A stretch of DNA of 64,000 nt from CBDEGU01 sp965238045. GTDB taxonomy: Bacteria > Acidobacteriota > Terriglobia > Bryobacterales > UBA6623. Where the stretch lies: the NCBI GenBank assembly GCA_965238045.1, contig CBDEGU010000009.1, positions 62,001 through 126,000 of the forward strand, read 5' to 3'. Positions 33,822 to 42,191 of the stretch are shown in pieces (positions within the stretch are counted from its first letter, which is position 1; each line of letters starts with the position of its first letter). A model generated the notes under the pieces. The model was not told the DNA's origin, searched no databases, and saw nothing but the letters and a program-made list of their open reading frames with translations. The translations under genes and the position numbers were made by a program.

Positions 33822-34858
33822 GATGGGTATTTACTTGACTCAGGTGACCCCAAGATGTAGGATCTTGGGCGATGGAAGATTATCCCCGGAATTTGGCCGA
33901 GTTCGAGGCGCGTTTCGCTAGCGAGCAGGCCTGTCGGGAGTATCTGTGTCAACTCCGCTGGCCGGAGGGTTTTCGTTGTCCGCGATGCGGGCATGACAAA
34001 ACCTGGGCGGTGCGCACGGTGCTGCTGCAGTGTGCAAGCTGCGGGCATCAAGCTTCGGCGACAGCAGGCACAATCTTTCAAGACACCCGCAAGCCGCTCC
34101 AGAGTTGGTTTCGAGCAATGTGGTGGCTCACCAGCCAGAAGAACGGGGCGAGTGCATTGGGATTGCAGCGGGTGTTGGGCCTGGGCAGCTACAAGACGGC
34201 CTGGACTTGGTTGCACAAGCTTCGGCGCGCTATGGTGCGGCCCGGACGTGATCGCCTCAGCGGGCGCGTTGAGGTTGACGAGACTTACTTAGGAGCCCTG
34301 GAGGAGGGCGTGCGGGGCCGCCAAACCGACGCGAAAGCGCTGATTGTAGTAGCGGCCGAGGAAGATGGCGCCGGCATCGGACGAGTTCGGATGCGCACGA
34401 TTCCGAACGCCTCTGGGGACAGCTTGATGGCCTTCGTCGGCGAGTCGGTCGAACCCGGCAGCGTGGTCCACACGGACGGCTGGCTGGGATACGAGCCACT
34501 CGAAAGCGACGGCTATCGCCACGAGGTGAGCTACCTGGACGGGCAACCGGCACGAGCCTCTCAACTGCTCCCCCGCGTGCATCGCGTGGTGTCGTTACTG
34601 AAGCGTTGGATACTGGGTACGCATCAAGGAGCCGTCAGCCACGAGCATCTCGACTACTACCTCGACGAATTCACCTTCCGCTTCAACCGCCGCAAGTCCA
34701 GAAGCCGAGGCAAGCTCTTCTACCGCCTGGTTCAGCAGGCCGTCGCCGTCCAACCGGCGCCCTACAAGTCGCTGGTCGGAGGCACCGCAACACGCGCTAC
34801 GGACAACCACAACATGTAGGGGCCATTTCAAAATACCTGAGTCAAGTGAATACCCATC
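33822..34858 (+). mobile_element. IS1595-type insertion sequence, copy 1 (1037 bp)
   Basis: 24-bp terminal inverted repeats with one mismatch (GATGGGTATT then T or C, then ACTTGACTCAGGT). It is flanked by a perfect 8-bp target duplication TAAAGAAT at 33814-33821 and 34859-34866, the length expected for IS1595. It carries one transposase gene and so looks intact and potentially active. Confidence 0.95.
33872..34819 (+). CDS. IS1595-family (ISXO2-like) transposase, copy 1
   Basis: 315 aa. The N-terminal zinc ribbon has CPRCGHD and CASCGHQ; the DDE-type catalytic domain has VEVDETYLG and VHTDGWLGY and a final FRFNRRKSRSRG segment. Complete and in frame. The encoded protein is the same as that of copy 2; the one base difference I noticed is a silent Val codon (C at 34750, G at 35946). 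Confidence 0.95.
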   Translation: MEDYPRNLAEFEARFASEQACREYLCQLRWPEGFRCPRCGHDKTWAVRTVLLQCASCGHQASATAGTIFQDTRKPLQSWFRAMWWLTSQKNGASALGLQRVLGLGSYKTAWTWLHKLRRAMVRPGRDRLSGRVEVDETYLGALEEGVRGRQTDAKALIVVAAEEDGAGIGRVRMRTIPNASGDSLMAFVGESVEPGSVVHTDGWLGYEPLESDGYRHEVSYLDGQPARASQLLPRVHRVVSLLKRWILGTHQGAVSHEHLDYYLDEFTFRFNRRKSRSRGKLFYRLVQQAVAVQPAPYKSLVGGTATRATDNHNM

Positions 34859-35017
34859 TAAAGAATTTATGGAAGAGTCGGCTGTGGAAGCGTCGCGATT
34901 AAGGGGGGAAGGCGACAACCGGGATCTGCCCCGGCGACCTCTGTGCTGTGGGGACCTACACTTCGTTGGCCGGTTCTAGAAGAACAGCCCGAACCTACCT
35001 GCACCGCTACCCCTCAA
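34859..35017. other. 159-bp spacer between the two IS copies
   Basis: It starts with the right target duplication of copy 1 and ends CCCCTCAA at the left edge of copy 2. No gene is recognised. It is native sequence displaced from 33813 by copy 1. Confidence 0.6.
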
Positions 35018-36054
35018 GATGGGTATTTACTTGACTCAGGTGACCCCAAGATGTAGGATCTTGGGCGATGGAAGATTATCCCCGGAATTTGGCCGAGTTC
35101 GAGGCGCGTTTCGCTAGCGAGCAGGCCTGTCGGGAGTATCTGTGTCAACTCCGCTGGCCGGAGGGTTTTCGTTGTCCGCGATGCGGGCATGACAAAACCT
35201 GGGCGGTGCGCACGGTGCTGCTGCAGTGTGCAAGCTGCGGGCATCAAGCTTCGGCGACAGCAGGCACAATCTTTCAAGACACCCGCAAGCCGCTCCAGAG
35301 TTGGTTTCGAGCAATGTGGTGGCTCACCAGCCAGAAGAACGGGGCGAGTGCATTGGGATTGCAGCGGGTGTTGGGCCTGGGCAGCTACAAGACGGCCTGG
35401 ACTTGGTTGCACAAGCTTCGGCGCGCTATGGTGCGGCCCGGACGTGATCGCCTCAGCGGGCGCGTTGAGGTTGACGAGACTTACTTAGGAGCCCTGGAGG
35501 AGGGCGTGCGGGGCCGCCAAACCGACGCGAAAGCGCTGATTGTAGTAGCGGCCGAGGAAGATGGCGCCGGCATCGGACGAGTTCGGATGCGCACGATTCC
35601 GAACGCCTCTGGGGACAGCTTGATGGCCTTCGTCGGCGAGTCGGTCGAACCCGGCAGCGTGGTCCACACGGACGGCTGGCTGGGATACGAGCCACTCGAA
35701 AGCGACGGCTATCGCCACGAGGTGAGCTACCTGGACGGGCAACCGGCACGAGCCTCTCAACTGCTCCCCCGCGTGCATCGCGTGGTGTCGTTACTGAAGC
35801 GTTGGATACTGGGTACGCATCAAGGAGCCGTCAGCCACGAGCATCTCGACTACTACCTCGACGAATTCACCTTCCGCTTCAACCGCCGCAAGTCCAGAAG
35901 CCGAGGCAAGCTCTTCTACCGCCTGGTTCAGCAGGCCGTCGCCGTGCAACCGGCGCCCTACAAGTCGCTGGTCGGAGGCACCGCAACACGCGCTACGGAC
36001 AACCACAACATGTAGGGGCCATTTCAAAATACCTGAGTCAAGTGAATACCCATC
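35018..36054 (+). mobile_element. IS1595-type insertion sequence, copy 2 (1037 bp)
   Basis: Same length, inverted repeats and orientation as copy 1. Its flanks do not form a target duplication: CCCCTCAA on the left, CTATTCAA on the right. This suggests a deletion or recombination at one side after insertion. Its right end interrupts a membrane-protein gene. Confidence 0.93.
35068..36015 (+). CDS. IS1595-family transposase, copy 2
   Basis: Same 315-aa protein as copy 1, with zinc ribbon and DDE motifs intact. Two identical complete copies in direct orientation, 159 bp apart, could recombine to delete one copy or could mobilise the segment between them as a composite. Confidence 0.95.
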   Translation: MEDYPRNLAEFEARFASEQACREYLCQLRWPEGFRCPRCGHDKTWAVRTVLLQCASCGHQASATAGTIFQDTRKPLQSWFRAMWWLTSQKNGASALGLQRVLGLGSYKTAWTWLHKLRRAMVRPGRDRLSGRVEVDETYLGALEEGVRGRQTDAKALIVVAAEEDGAGIGRVRMRTIPNASGDSLMAFVGESVEPGSVVHTDGWLGYEPLESDGYRHEVSYLDGQPARASQLLPRVHRVVSLLKRWILGTHQGAVSHEHLDYYLDEFTFRFNRRKSRSRGKLFYRLVQQAVAVQPAPYKSLVGGTATRATDNHNM

Positions 36055-36588
36055 CTATTCAAAATCACGAACGACCACATCCGCACTACTGAGAGGAAGT
36101 ACTTTGTCGTCACTGTTGCGTTCATCGGCCTCTTCTCAGTCCTACTGTCAACCATGCCGTTCGGTGTCCACGCTGGGAGCGATGTGCCGCCATGGTCTAC
36201 ACAGTCGTTAGCAGCCCAAGGCCTCCCACTTGTGATTGGCTCTTTCGTGTACATCATGCAGAATTGGTATCGAGCTTGGAAGGCACACTACCTCGATGTT
36301 TGCCTTGCAATCCACCAACATGTCGGCAAGGACGTACCGGTGAGACTATTACCCTATTGGCTGAGACGGGAGATACCTGAAAATCGCTTCTCCGTAGACA
36401 ACCTGCTGAAGCTGCTGACCATCGGTGTGAACCTACTTTTGGTAGCCCTAATATGTGCACATCTGACTGTCATATTTGAGAGTCATGCTACGTCGATTGG
36501 TGCCAGTGTTGTGCTAGCAGTGAGCTACCTGTGCTTTCTGTATGCTGTTGACAAAACAATGCGGAAAACGAACTTCCTGTATGCATAG
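36055..36588 (+). pseudogene. 5'-truncated four-TM membrane protein, cut by IS copy 2
   Basis: The frame is open from the first base after the IS (LFKITNDHIRTTERKYFVV), well before the first ATG at 36154, so the gene originally began upstream. Four hydrophobic segments are visible: FVVTVAFIGLFSVLLS, GLPLVIGSFVYIM, LLTIGVNLLLVALICAHLTV and VVLAVSYLCFLYAV, with a basic loop (YWLRREIPENR) between TM2 and TM3. Local base composition is clearly AT-richer than the neighbours, suggesting recent transfer. Family not recognised. Confidence 0.6.
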
Positions 36589-36742
36589 CATAGTACTTAG
36601 TTGCGAAAGTTCACGTACGATCTACGAGACCTCAGGACAGTTCAAATTGCTCATTTTATGTGACTTCACTGGTATTCGTTATGCCGTCTATTTCTGCAAG
36701 CAAGCAATAGATCGGCACCTGGAAAGTGTGAAGAAACGCTGA
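36581..36742 (+). CDS. Possible small ORF overlapping the truncated membrane gene
   Basis: 53 codons. The ATG overlaps the upstream stop by 8 bp, as in coupled genes, and the composition is the same AT-rich type. The peptide (MHSIVLSCESS, then FKLLILCDFTG, then HLESVKKR) has no family I recognise. It may be a genuine partner or chance. From 36743 to 36869 nothing is seen. Confidence 0.3.
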   Translation: MHSIVLSCESSRTIYETSGQFKLLILCDFTGIRYAVYFCKQAIDRHLESVKKR

Positions 36743-36869
36743 GAGGGCCAGCCGTGTGTGGCCGAAGCGCTTGCGAATTGAAGGCAGATTCACCAGCGCG
36801 TGTGGCGGTCCCCACTACTTCACACCTTCCTTTACCCTTTTTCGCCTGCCACCTGCCCCACAACTCAAA

Positions 36870-37367
36870 TCAATCCACATACGCCACCGCGTCGACCTGC
36901 AACAGCGACCCCTCACGGCGAAACTCACCCGCCGGAAAACAAGACCGTGCTGGCGGGTTGGTCGGGAAGTACTCCTTATACGCCTCGTTCATCGGAGCAT
37001 AGTTATTCTTCATGTCGGCGAGAACGATCGTCACTTGCAGCAGATTATCGAGCGACGAACCGGCGGCTTCGAGCTTCTTCTTCATCGTCTCGAGCACCCC
37101 GCGTATCTGCACCTTCGCATCACCGGGCTCCTTGCGCCGCTGTGGATACCATCCACCCGTCCCCGAGAGAAAGATCAAATGCCCTGAACGCACCGCGCCG
37201 GAAAGCAGGGCGCCCGTGCGAACTTCGCCCGGCTTCAGACCCAGAATCTGTTTCTTCGGACTCCAAGTCTCCGCTTTCGCCTGCGCCGCTCCAGCTGCCG
37301 CGGCCCCCAGCACGGCACCGCCCATCAGACTGCGCCGCGTACGTCCTTTGTTCGAACTCGATTTCAT
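36870..37367 (-). CDS. Exported RidA/YjgF-family protein
   Basis: 165 aa. A Tat-type signal (RTRRSLMGGAVLG) with an Ala-rich core and AQAKA cleavage region precedes a RidA domain (about 45-165), with AVRSGHLIFLSGTGG, a DAKVQIRGVLETMKKKLEAAGSS-type helix (here in part), and the PARSCFPA segment that in RidA carries the Arg binding the imine carboxylate. Classical RidA is cytoplasmic and deaminates 2-aminoacrylate; an exported version probably has another substrate. It is downstream of the Tat protein at 37450 on the same strand. Confidence 0.83.
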   Translation of the reverse strand: MKSSSNKGRTRRSLMGGAVLGAAAAGAAQAKAETWSPKKQILGLKPGEVRTGALLSGAVRSGHLIFLSGTGGWYPQRRKEPGDAKVQIRGVLETMKKKLEAAGSSLDNLLQVTIVLADMKNNYAPMNEAYKEYFPTNPPARSCFPAGEFRREGSLLQVDAVAYVD

Positions 37368-37449
37368 GATGCCTCCAGTGTTTTCTTAATCAGAGATGGT
37401 TTCCGCTACCCCAATCGCAAATCGGCAGTCCCAACGCCACCCCAATTCC

Positions 37450-38745
37450 TCACCCGCTCGACGGTGGCTCGGTCGTCGGAGGCCCCACGCAAAAGTGCGA
37501 TGTCTTTGGCACGAAATACCGGACGTTGAGTTCCGGTGTCTCCAGCCTCCGGTAGCCCTGAAAACGCGATTCGAGCGCGAAGTCGAGAGTACCGCTGGTG
37601 AGCAATGTCCGCTCGACCGGATAGGTTGCCCTGCCCGACTCGAACATCTTTTCAATATTCATCACCATACAGGCAAAGTGCCGGTGCGGCCTGCCGTTCT
37701 GCAGCCACATCAGCAGCGAGACCGGTTCGGAGCGGCCATCGACATCGATCGCGACGGTGAAATCCTCCACCGCGCCGGTGAGCAGAAACGCCGCCGATTG
37801 CAGCCCGTCGCGATATTCAATCACGAACACGGCCGGTTCCTTCACCAGTTCCCGCACATTGCCCGGTTTGCGTGTCTCGCTGTGAGAGATCGCCCGGTCA
37901 AAGAGCCGCTTCGCCCAAGGGGTCCGGTCGACGAAATCCCACACCGCCTGGCCCTGAAAGCACTGCACCGCCCGGATGCCGGTCTCGCCTCCCTGCCGCC
38001 GCTCGACCATGCATTGCAGCGATTCGAGCAAGTGAAATCCGTAAATGTCCAGTCCGCTATAGCTGATCGCCACCGCCTTGGTCGCGCGCGCCCCCCAGGG
38101 GAAGTCGATCGCCGGCTTGCGGTGGCTCAGCGGCACCGACGAGCCGGCCATCATCTCGAATCCCATCTCGCGGGAGATCTCGACCATGCGGCGGGCCTTG
38201 ATCCAGCTATAGGAGAGATGCTTGTCGTTGAACACCGGACAGCTCTGGCCCGTCTGCCGGAAAACGTCGGTGATTTCTAGAAACAATTCAAAGCGCGGAT
38301 AGAGCTTCTGCGCTTTGTCGTTCATCGGATAGTCGCCGTGTTCGCCCACCAGCAGCACCCCATCGGCCGCAAGCTTGTCGCCGCCGAGCGTGAGCGCCTC
38401 ATAGATCGTCCGGAAGATCGGCACATTGTACTTCTTCGACATGCCGCGGCTCATGTCGTTGTCGGGCGCCTGCGCCGTATACATCGAAACAAGCTTCGAG
38501 CGCGGCCCGGGCGGTGAGCCCTGCTGCAGCCAGCCCTCCATGTACTTGCCCACCAAAACATCCGAATGTGAATTCGGCCGGTAGACCGTCATGATCGCGG
38601 CCACATTCTTGGGCCGGCCAGTCGGAGGGGAAGTGACCGGCGAACTGGGAGGGCAGGCAAACGCGCCACTGCCAACCCGAGGCACAGCCAGACCGCCGGC
38701 AAAACCCGCCGCCAAACTCGACATCAAAAACTCTCGTCGTTGCAT
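37450..38745 (-). CDS. Tat-exported conserved protein, paralogue of the left-edge gene
   Basis: 431 aa. The twin-arginine signal MQRREFLMSSLAAGF is at the N-terminus. Conserved blocks include PIFRTIYEALTLGGDKLA, LLVGEHGDYPMND and VFNDKHLSYSW. The later half has YSGLDIYGFH and FDRAISHSETR blocks. It shares the first third with the partial gene at 1-453. No catalytic family is recognised. It forms a likely two-gene unit with the exported RidA protein (82 bp apart). Confidence 0.8.
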   Translation of the reverse strand: MQRREFLMSSLAAGFAGGLAVPRVGSGAFACPPSSPVTSPPTGRPKNVAAIMTVYRPNSHSDVLVGKYMEGWLQQGSPPGPRSKLVSMYTAQAPDNDMSRGMSKKYNVPIFRTIYEALTLGGDKLAADGVLLVGEHGDYPMNDKAQKLYPRFELFLEITDVFRQTGQSCPVFNDKHLSYSWIKARRMVEISREMGFEMMAGSSVPLSHRKPAIDFPWGARATKAVAISYSGLDIYGFHLLESLQCMVERRQGGETGIRAVQCFQGQAVWDFVDRTPWAKRLFDRAISHSETRKPGNVRELVKEPAVFVIEYRDGLQSAAFLLTGAVEDFTVAIDVDGRSEPVSLLMWLQNGRPHRHFACMVMNIEKMFESGRATYPVERTLLTSGTLDFALESRFQGYRRLETPELNVRYFVPKTSHFCVGPPTTEPPSSG

Positions 38746-38777
38746 GGTCCCTAGTGTAGCCCGATGGCTGAAGCTTT

Positions 38778-38969
38778 AGCCCGCTTTTCTCACCACCTGG
38801 CCCGATGAAGGGGAGGGGCGAAGTGCGTGAGAGGCCCGTCAGTACGAGGCGCGCGCCGCTTGACGAGCGCAGGCGTACTTGATCGTACGTTGAGCACGGC
38901 GAGCAAGCGCAACGAAGGAATGGCGGGCCTGTCATGTGCTTCGGTCGCCAGGTGGTGAGAAATGCGGGT
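38778..38969 (+). mobile_element. 192-bp MITE-like element, copy 1
   Basis: The ends are inverted: AGCCCGCTTTTCTCACCACC on the left; the right end read in reverse is ACCCGCATTTCTCACCACC. The interior is an imperfect palindrome. It is nearly the same as the copies at 40334 and 59245, all exactly 192 bp. Its right tip overlaps the stop codon of the dipeptidase gene (TTA at 38969-38971 on the plus strand). It has no coding capacity of its own. Confidence 0.85.
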
Positions 38970-40267
38970 TAGGGCGCCTTGGCCGCATCAAGCGCCCGCA
39001 GCCAATTCTCGCCCAAGATCTTCTTGATCCTCTCCGCGCTGTATCCTTTCTTGACAAGTGCCTCGGTCAGCCGCGGATAGCTCGTCGCGTCGAAGTCGAG
39101 CAAGTTCGGTCCGCTCATCAGGTCAAGACCGATGCCGACGTTGCTGTCACCGGCGATTTCAACCGCGTAATCCACCTGATCGGCCCAGTCATCGGTAGTG
39201 GGCAACGGTCCCCCGGCATCGACGACTCGCCGATGCCGCTCGCGCCAGGGAATGCCGTAACCGGTCCCTCCGCGCTCATGACGGGGCCGTATCCAGCGGT
39301 CGTGCAGTTCCGCGTCCAGCCGCCGGATATAATCTCCAAAATCTTCATACGGCTTGCGGAAGAACGTAAATCCCTCCACTTCATGCCGGCCCGCCGTGGT
39401 TTGCCAGCTTGGCTGACTTTTTTGCCAATCCACGAACGCCTGACTGAGAAACCCTGCGTTCGAGTGCATCGCCATAAGCCCTCCCTTGGCCGCCATCGCT
39501 CGCAGCACTTCATCGGAAAGGTTTCTTGGATAGTCACGGAAATGCCTCAGCCCATGGTGGCTGCCGACCACCGGCGCCTTGCTGGTTTCGATGATCTGAA
39601 GCTTGGCCGCGTCCGAAGCGTGCGAGAGATCGATCATGACGCCAAGACGATTCATCTCGCGAATGACCTCGCGGCCATGCTCGGTAAGACCGCCCCACTG
39701 CTTCTTGCCGAGCCCGGCATCGAGGAAAGCGTTCGTAGTGTTATGGCTGACGGGCTGAATCATGCGCACGCCCAGACGGTGAAACAGGCGCAGCACATCG
39801 AGGTCTCCTTCCGGGTCAAATCCGCCTTCCAGCGCAAGAATCGCCGCCATCTTGCCCTTCGCCACGATACGCCGCACGTCGGCGGAGGTCAGCGCCAGTT
39901 CCATTTTGTCGGCGTTGGCGTCAAGGACGCGGTAGAAGGTTTCAATCAGCCGCACCGCTTGCTTCACGGCGTAGTTGTAGTTGTTATAGGGATCCTCGAT
40001 ATAGACGGTGTGGACGACAACGTCAAGGCCGCCTTGCTTGGCGCGGGCATAATCGAACAAACCGCTCTCCTGCACCTTCCAAGGGTCGATGCCCTGATGA
40101 AAAACCGGCGTGACGATATGAACATGGCCATCGACAACAATCGCGTCCCTGTGCAGCTTGGCCGCGTCGATCGTTTGCCCGGAAACGAGCGCCGAATGGA
40201 CGGCAAAAATCAAAGGGAAGACCGCCGCAAGACAAGCGCGGGCTCGGCTCACTCGGAAACGATTCAT
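38969..40267 (-). CDS. Membrane dipeptidase (peptidase family M19), exported
   Basis: 432 aa. AAGGAGAA lies 7 nt before the ATG at 40267. Signal peptide about 1-27. The M19 TIM-barrel metal site is visible: VVDGHVHI (His-x-His), LALEGGF (bridging Glu), DLSHASD and GSHHGLRHF. It hydrolyses dipeptides, often those with a D-residue, or related amide bonds, using two zinc ions. The stop codon TAA overlaps the tip of a MITE, and a second MITE copy lies upstream of the gene, so the gene is bracketed by direct copies. Confidence 0.92.
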   Translation of the reverse strand: MNRFRVSRARACLAAVFPLIFAVHSALVSGQTIDAAKLHRDAIVVDGHVHIVTPVFHQGIDPWKVQESGLFDYARAKQGGLDVVVHTVYIEDPYNNYNYAVKQAVRLIETFYRVLDANADKMELALTSADVRRIVAKGKMAAILALEGGFDPEGDLDVLRLFHRLGVRMIQPVSHNTTNAFLDAGLGKKQWGGLTEHGREVIREMNRLGVMIDLSHASDAAKLQIIETSKAPVVGSHHGLRHFRDYPRNLSDEVLRAMAAKGGLMAMHSNAGFLSQAFVDWQKSQPSWQTTAGRHEVEGFTFFRKPYEDFGDYIRRLDAELHDRWIRPRHERGGTGYGIPWRERHRRVVDAGGPLPTTDDWADQVDYAVEIAGDSNVGIGLDLMSGPNLLDFDATSYPRLTEALVKKGYSAERIKKILGENWLRALDAAKAP

Positions 40268-40333
40268 GGGATTCTCCTTCACTGTGTTGGCGACTAATAC
40301 GGCACGCCTTTCACTTGGGGATCGCGCAAACTT

Positions 40334-40525
40334 AACCCGCTTTTCTCACCACATGGCCCGGTGAAGTGGAGGGGCGAAGTGCGGGAGAGACGCGTCAGCG
40401 GGAGGCGCGCGCCGCTTGACGAGCGCAGACGTACTTGATTGTACGTTGAGCACGGCGAGCAAGCGCAACGAAGGAATGGCGGGCCTCTCATGTGCTTCGG
40501 TCGTCAGGTGGTGAGAAATGCGGGT
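40334..40525 (+). mobile_element. 192-bp MITE-like element, copy 2
   Basis: Same length, orientation and ends as copy 1 (AACCCGCTTTTCTCACCAC on the left; GGTGGTGAGAAATGCGGGTT on the right). The outer bases TTAA are palindromic, so a TA or TTAA target cannot be distinguished. It lies upstream of the dipeptidase gene. Confidence 0.85.
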
Positions 40526-40618
40526 TAACCGCCGCCATTGTACCGCTTGCCCGGTCTGTATCGCTTGCCTGCTCAGCGCGTCTCGGTTCGAATCACGCGC
40601 AACCGCCCGGCCCGCCAG

Positions 40619-41443
40619 CTACACCGCTAACTCACACCGCATCACCGTAACCGCTTTGCCGCCCAGCCGTATCCGCTCGCCCGCAACCTCCACCCGCACT
40701 TCCCCGCCCCGCGCCGAGGCCTGATAGGCCAGAAACTCGTCCTTACCCAACCGCCGCTGCCAGTACGGCCCCAGGCAGCAATGCGCCGAACCGGTTACCG
40801 GGTCCTCATCAATCCCCGACGCCGAAGCAAAGAAGCGCGAGACGAAATCATAGCCTTTCGAGCCCGCTTCCGAGCCGGGTTTCGAGCCCGCTTCCGAGCC
40901 ACGGGCCGTCACGATCACCCCCCGCACCGGAATCTCGCGCAGCGCTTGAAAATTCGGCCGCAGCTCCCGCAGCCGCTCCTCGGATTCGATCTCTATCAAG
41001 TAGTCGAACTTGCTCCGGCCCGTATAGAGCGGCTCGACATCAAGCGCGCTCAGAAGTTCCGCCGGCGCATCGCACTCCTCCGGCGGCGTACTAGGGAAAT
41101 TCAACTCGATCCACTCGCCATCGCGCCGCGCCGTCAGGACCCCGCTGCGCGTCGCAAATCGAATCACCGCATCGGCGGCGACTGCCTCGCATTGCCACAA
41201 GATATGAGCACTCGCCAGCGTCGCATGCCCGCACAGGTCCACCTCGGCGGTTGGAGTAAACCAGCGCAAACCGAACCCGTCTTCCCGGCGCTGGAGGAAC
41301 GCTGTCTCGGAGAGATTCATCTCACCGGCCACCTGCTGCATCCACTCCTCGTCGCGAGGCCCGCGCAGCAGGCAGACCGCCGCCGGGTTGCCGTGAAACG
41401 GCTGATCGGTGAATGCATTCACCTGATAAAGCTGTGTCGTCAT
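40619..41443 (-). CDS. PhzF-family isomerase
   Basis: 274 aa. Diaminopimelate-epimerase-like fold; family members isomerise small metabolites by general acid/base catalysis. N-terminal VNAFTDQPFHGNPAAVC and catalytic Glu in MNLSETAFL are diagnostic; VDLCGHATLASAH and DPVTGSAHC follow. A short in-frame duplication (PGSEAGSK twice, 24 bp each, 40856-40903) sits in a surface loop. No phenazine genes are nearby, so the substrate is unknown. Confidence 0.92.
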   Translation of the reverse strand: MTTQLYQVNAFTDQPFHGNPAAVCLLRGPRDEEWMQQVAGEMNLSETAFLQRREDGFGLRWFTPTAEVDLCGHATLASAHILWQCEAVAADAVIRFATRSGVLTARRDGEWIELNFPSTPPEECDAPAELLSALDVEPLYTGRSKFDYLIEIESEERLRELRPNFQALREIPVRGVIVTARGSEAGSKPGSEAGSKGYDFVSRFFASASGIDEDPVTGSAHCCLGPYWQRRLGKDEFLAYQASARGGEVRVEVAGERIRLGGKAVTVMRCELAV

Positions 41444-41484
41444 GAATGGAGATCCTCCCGCCGATCAGCGGCCAAAATACCCCC

Positions 41485-41594
41485 GGAAGCTGTGAAAAAA
41501 TCGGGACTGCCACAAGCGCCAACCGAACGCTTTCTGATTCGCAAGGTCCTGGGCAAGGCGCGGCTGGCTGTCCCAGCATTTCTTCACAGCTTCC
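41485..41594. repeat. About 110-bp inverted-repeat element, copy A
   Basis: Perfect 12-bp arms GGAAGCTGTGAA and TTCACAGCTTCC bound a core of about 86 bp beginning AAAATCGGGACTGCC. A second copy of the core lies at 42023-42114, on the other side of the small monooxygenase gene. Confidence 0.7.
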
Positions 41595-41616
41595 CGGCCT
41601 CTATATTCCGGCCCCT

Positions 41617-41622
41617 TATACT
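41617..41622 (+). promoter_or_regulatory. -10 box of the ABM monooxygenase gene
   Basis: TATACT lies about 51 nt upstream of the ATG at 41674, in a locally AT-rich patch just after the inverted-repeat element. No confident -35 is seen. Confidence 0.4.
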
Positions 41623-41673
41623 CTATACATAGCTTGAGACGCGCCCCGCTCGTCTCGACCCGGAGTCCGCCCC

Positions 41674-41991
41674 ATGCCCTACGTCACCATGAATCGCGTC
41701 TACATCAGCGACGGCTACGCCGAACAATTTGAACAGCGCTTTCGCGACCGCGCCGGACTGGTCGACAAGGTGCCCGGCTTCATCCGCAACATGGTCCTGC
41801 GGCCCGATAGCGAAGATACCCCCTACGTCGTGATGACGCTCTGGGAGACCAAAGAGGCCTTTACAGGATGGGTCAGCTCCGACGCCTTCCGCCAGGCGCA
41901 TTCCGGCCGCGCCCGCTTCCCTGACGAAGCCTACCCCAAGCCGGGCAAGATCGAAACCTTCGAGACCGCCCTCGACACCCAGGCGAAATAA
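41674..41991 (+). CDS. Antibiotic biosynthesis monooxygenase (ABM)-domain protein
   Basis: 105 aa ferredoxin-like ABM fold. Motifs include VTMNRVYI, FEQRFRDRAGLVDKVPGFI and YVVMTLWETKEAF, similar to the IsdG/HmoB heme-degrading type. Whether it degrades heme cannot be decided; the Asn in MNRV is compatible. It is flanked on both sides by copies of the same repeat element, so it forms an isolated transcription unit. Confidence 0.87.
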   Translation: MPYVTMNRVYISDGYAEQFEQRFRDRAGLVDKVPGFIRNMVLRPDSEDTPYVVMTLWETKEAFTGWVSSDAFRQAHSGRARFPDEAYPKPGKIETFETALDTQAK

Positions 41992-42022
41992 CCCCCGGCG
42001 GCCCCGTTTGAACGCCGGCCTC

Positions 42023-42114
42023 ATGAAAAAATCGGGACTGTCACAAGCGCTGGCTAAACCTCATCTAATCCGCGAGGACTGAGGGAGGCGCGGCTGACTG
42101 CCCCAGCATTTTTT
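42023..42114. repeat. Inverted-repeat element, copy B
   Basis: Similar to copy A over about 92 bp, starting TGAAAAAATCGGGACTG and ending CCCCAGCATTTTTTC. The outer arms are less well preserved than in copy A. Confidence 0.6.
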
Positions 42115-42191
42115 CCGCCCCCCCGGTTTGAATTCCAGCCTCGGGTGAGATACCCTAGACGGCAATCCCCCCTGCAAAGGAGTTCCCGGCC

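Noticed and set aside
34859..35017. Composite transposon cargo between the IS copies
   Set aside because: The 159-bp spacer has no gene, and copy 2 lacks target duplications, so there is no evidence for joint transposition.
38399..38935. Minus-strand ORF (and a similar one at 40294-40491) encoding Cys/Ser-rich small proteins
   Set aside because: Both translate the 192-bp MITE; similarity between them reflects the repeat, not a protein family.
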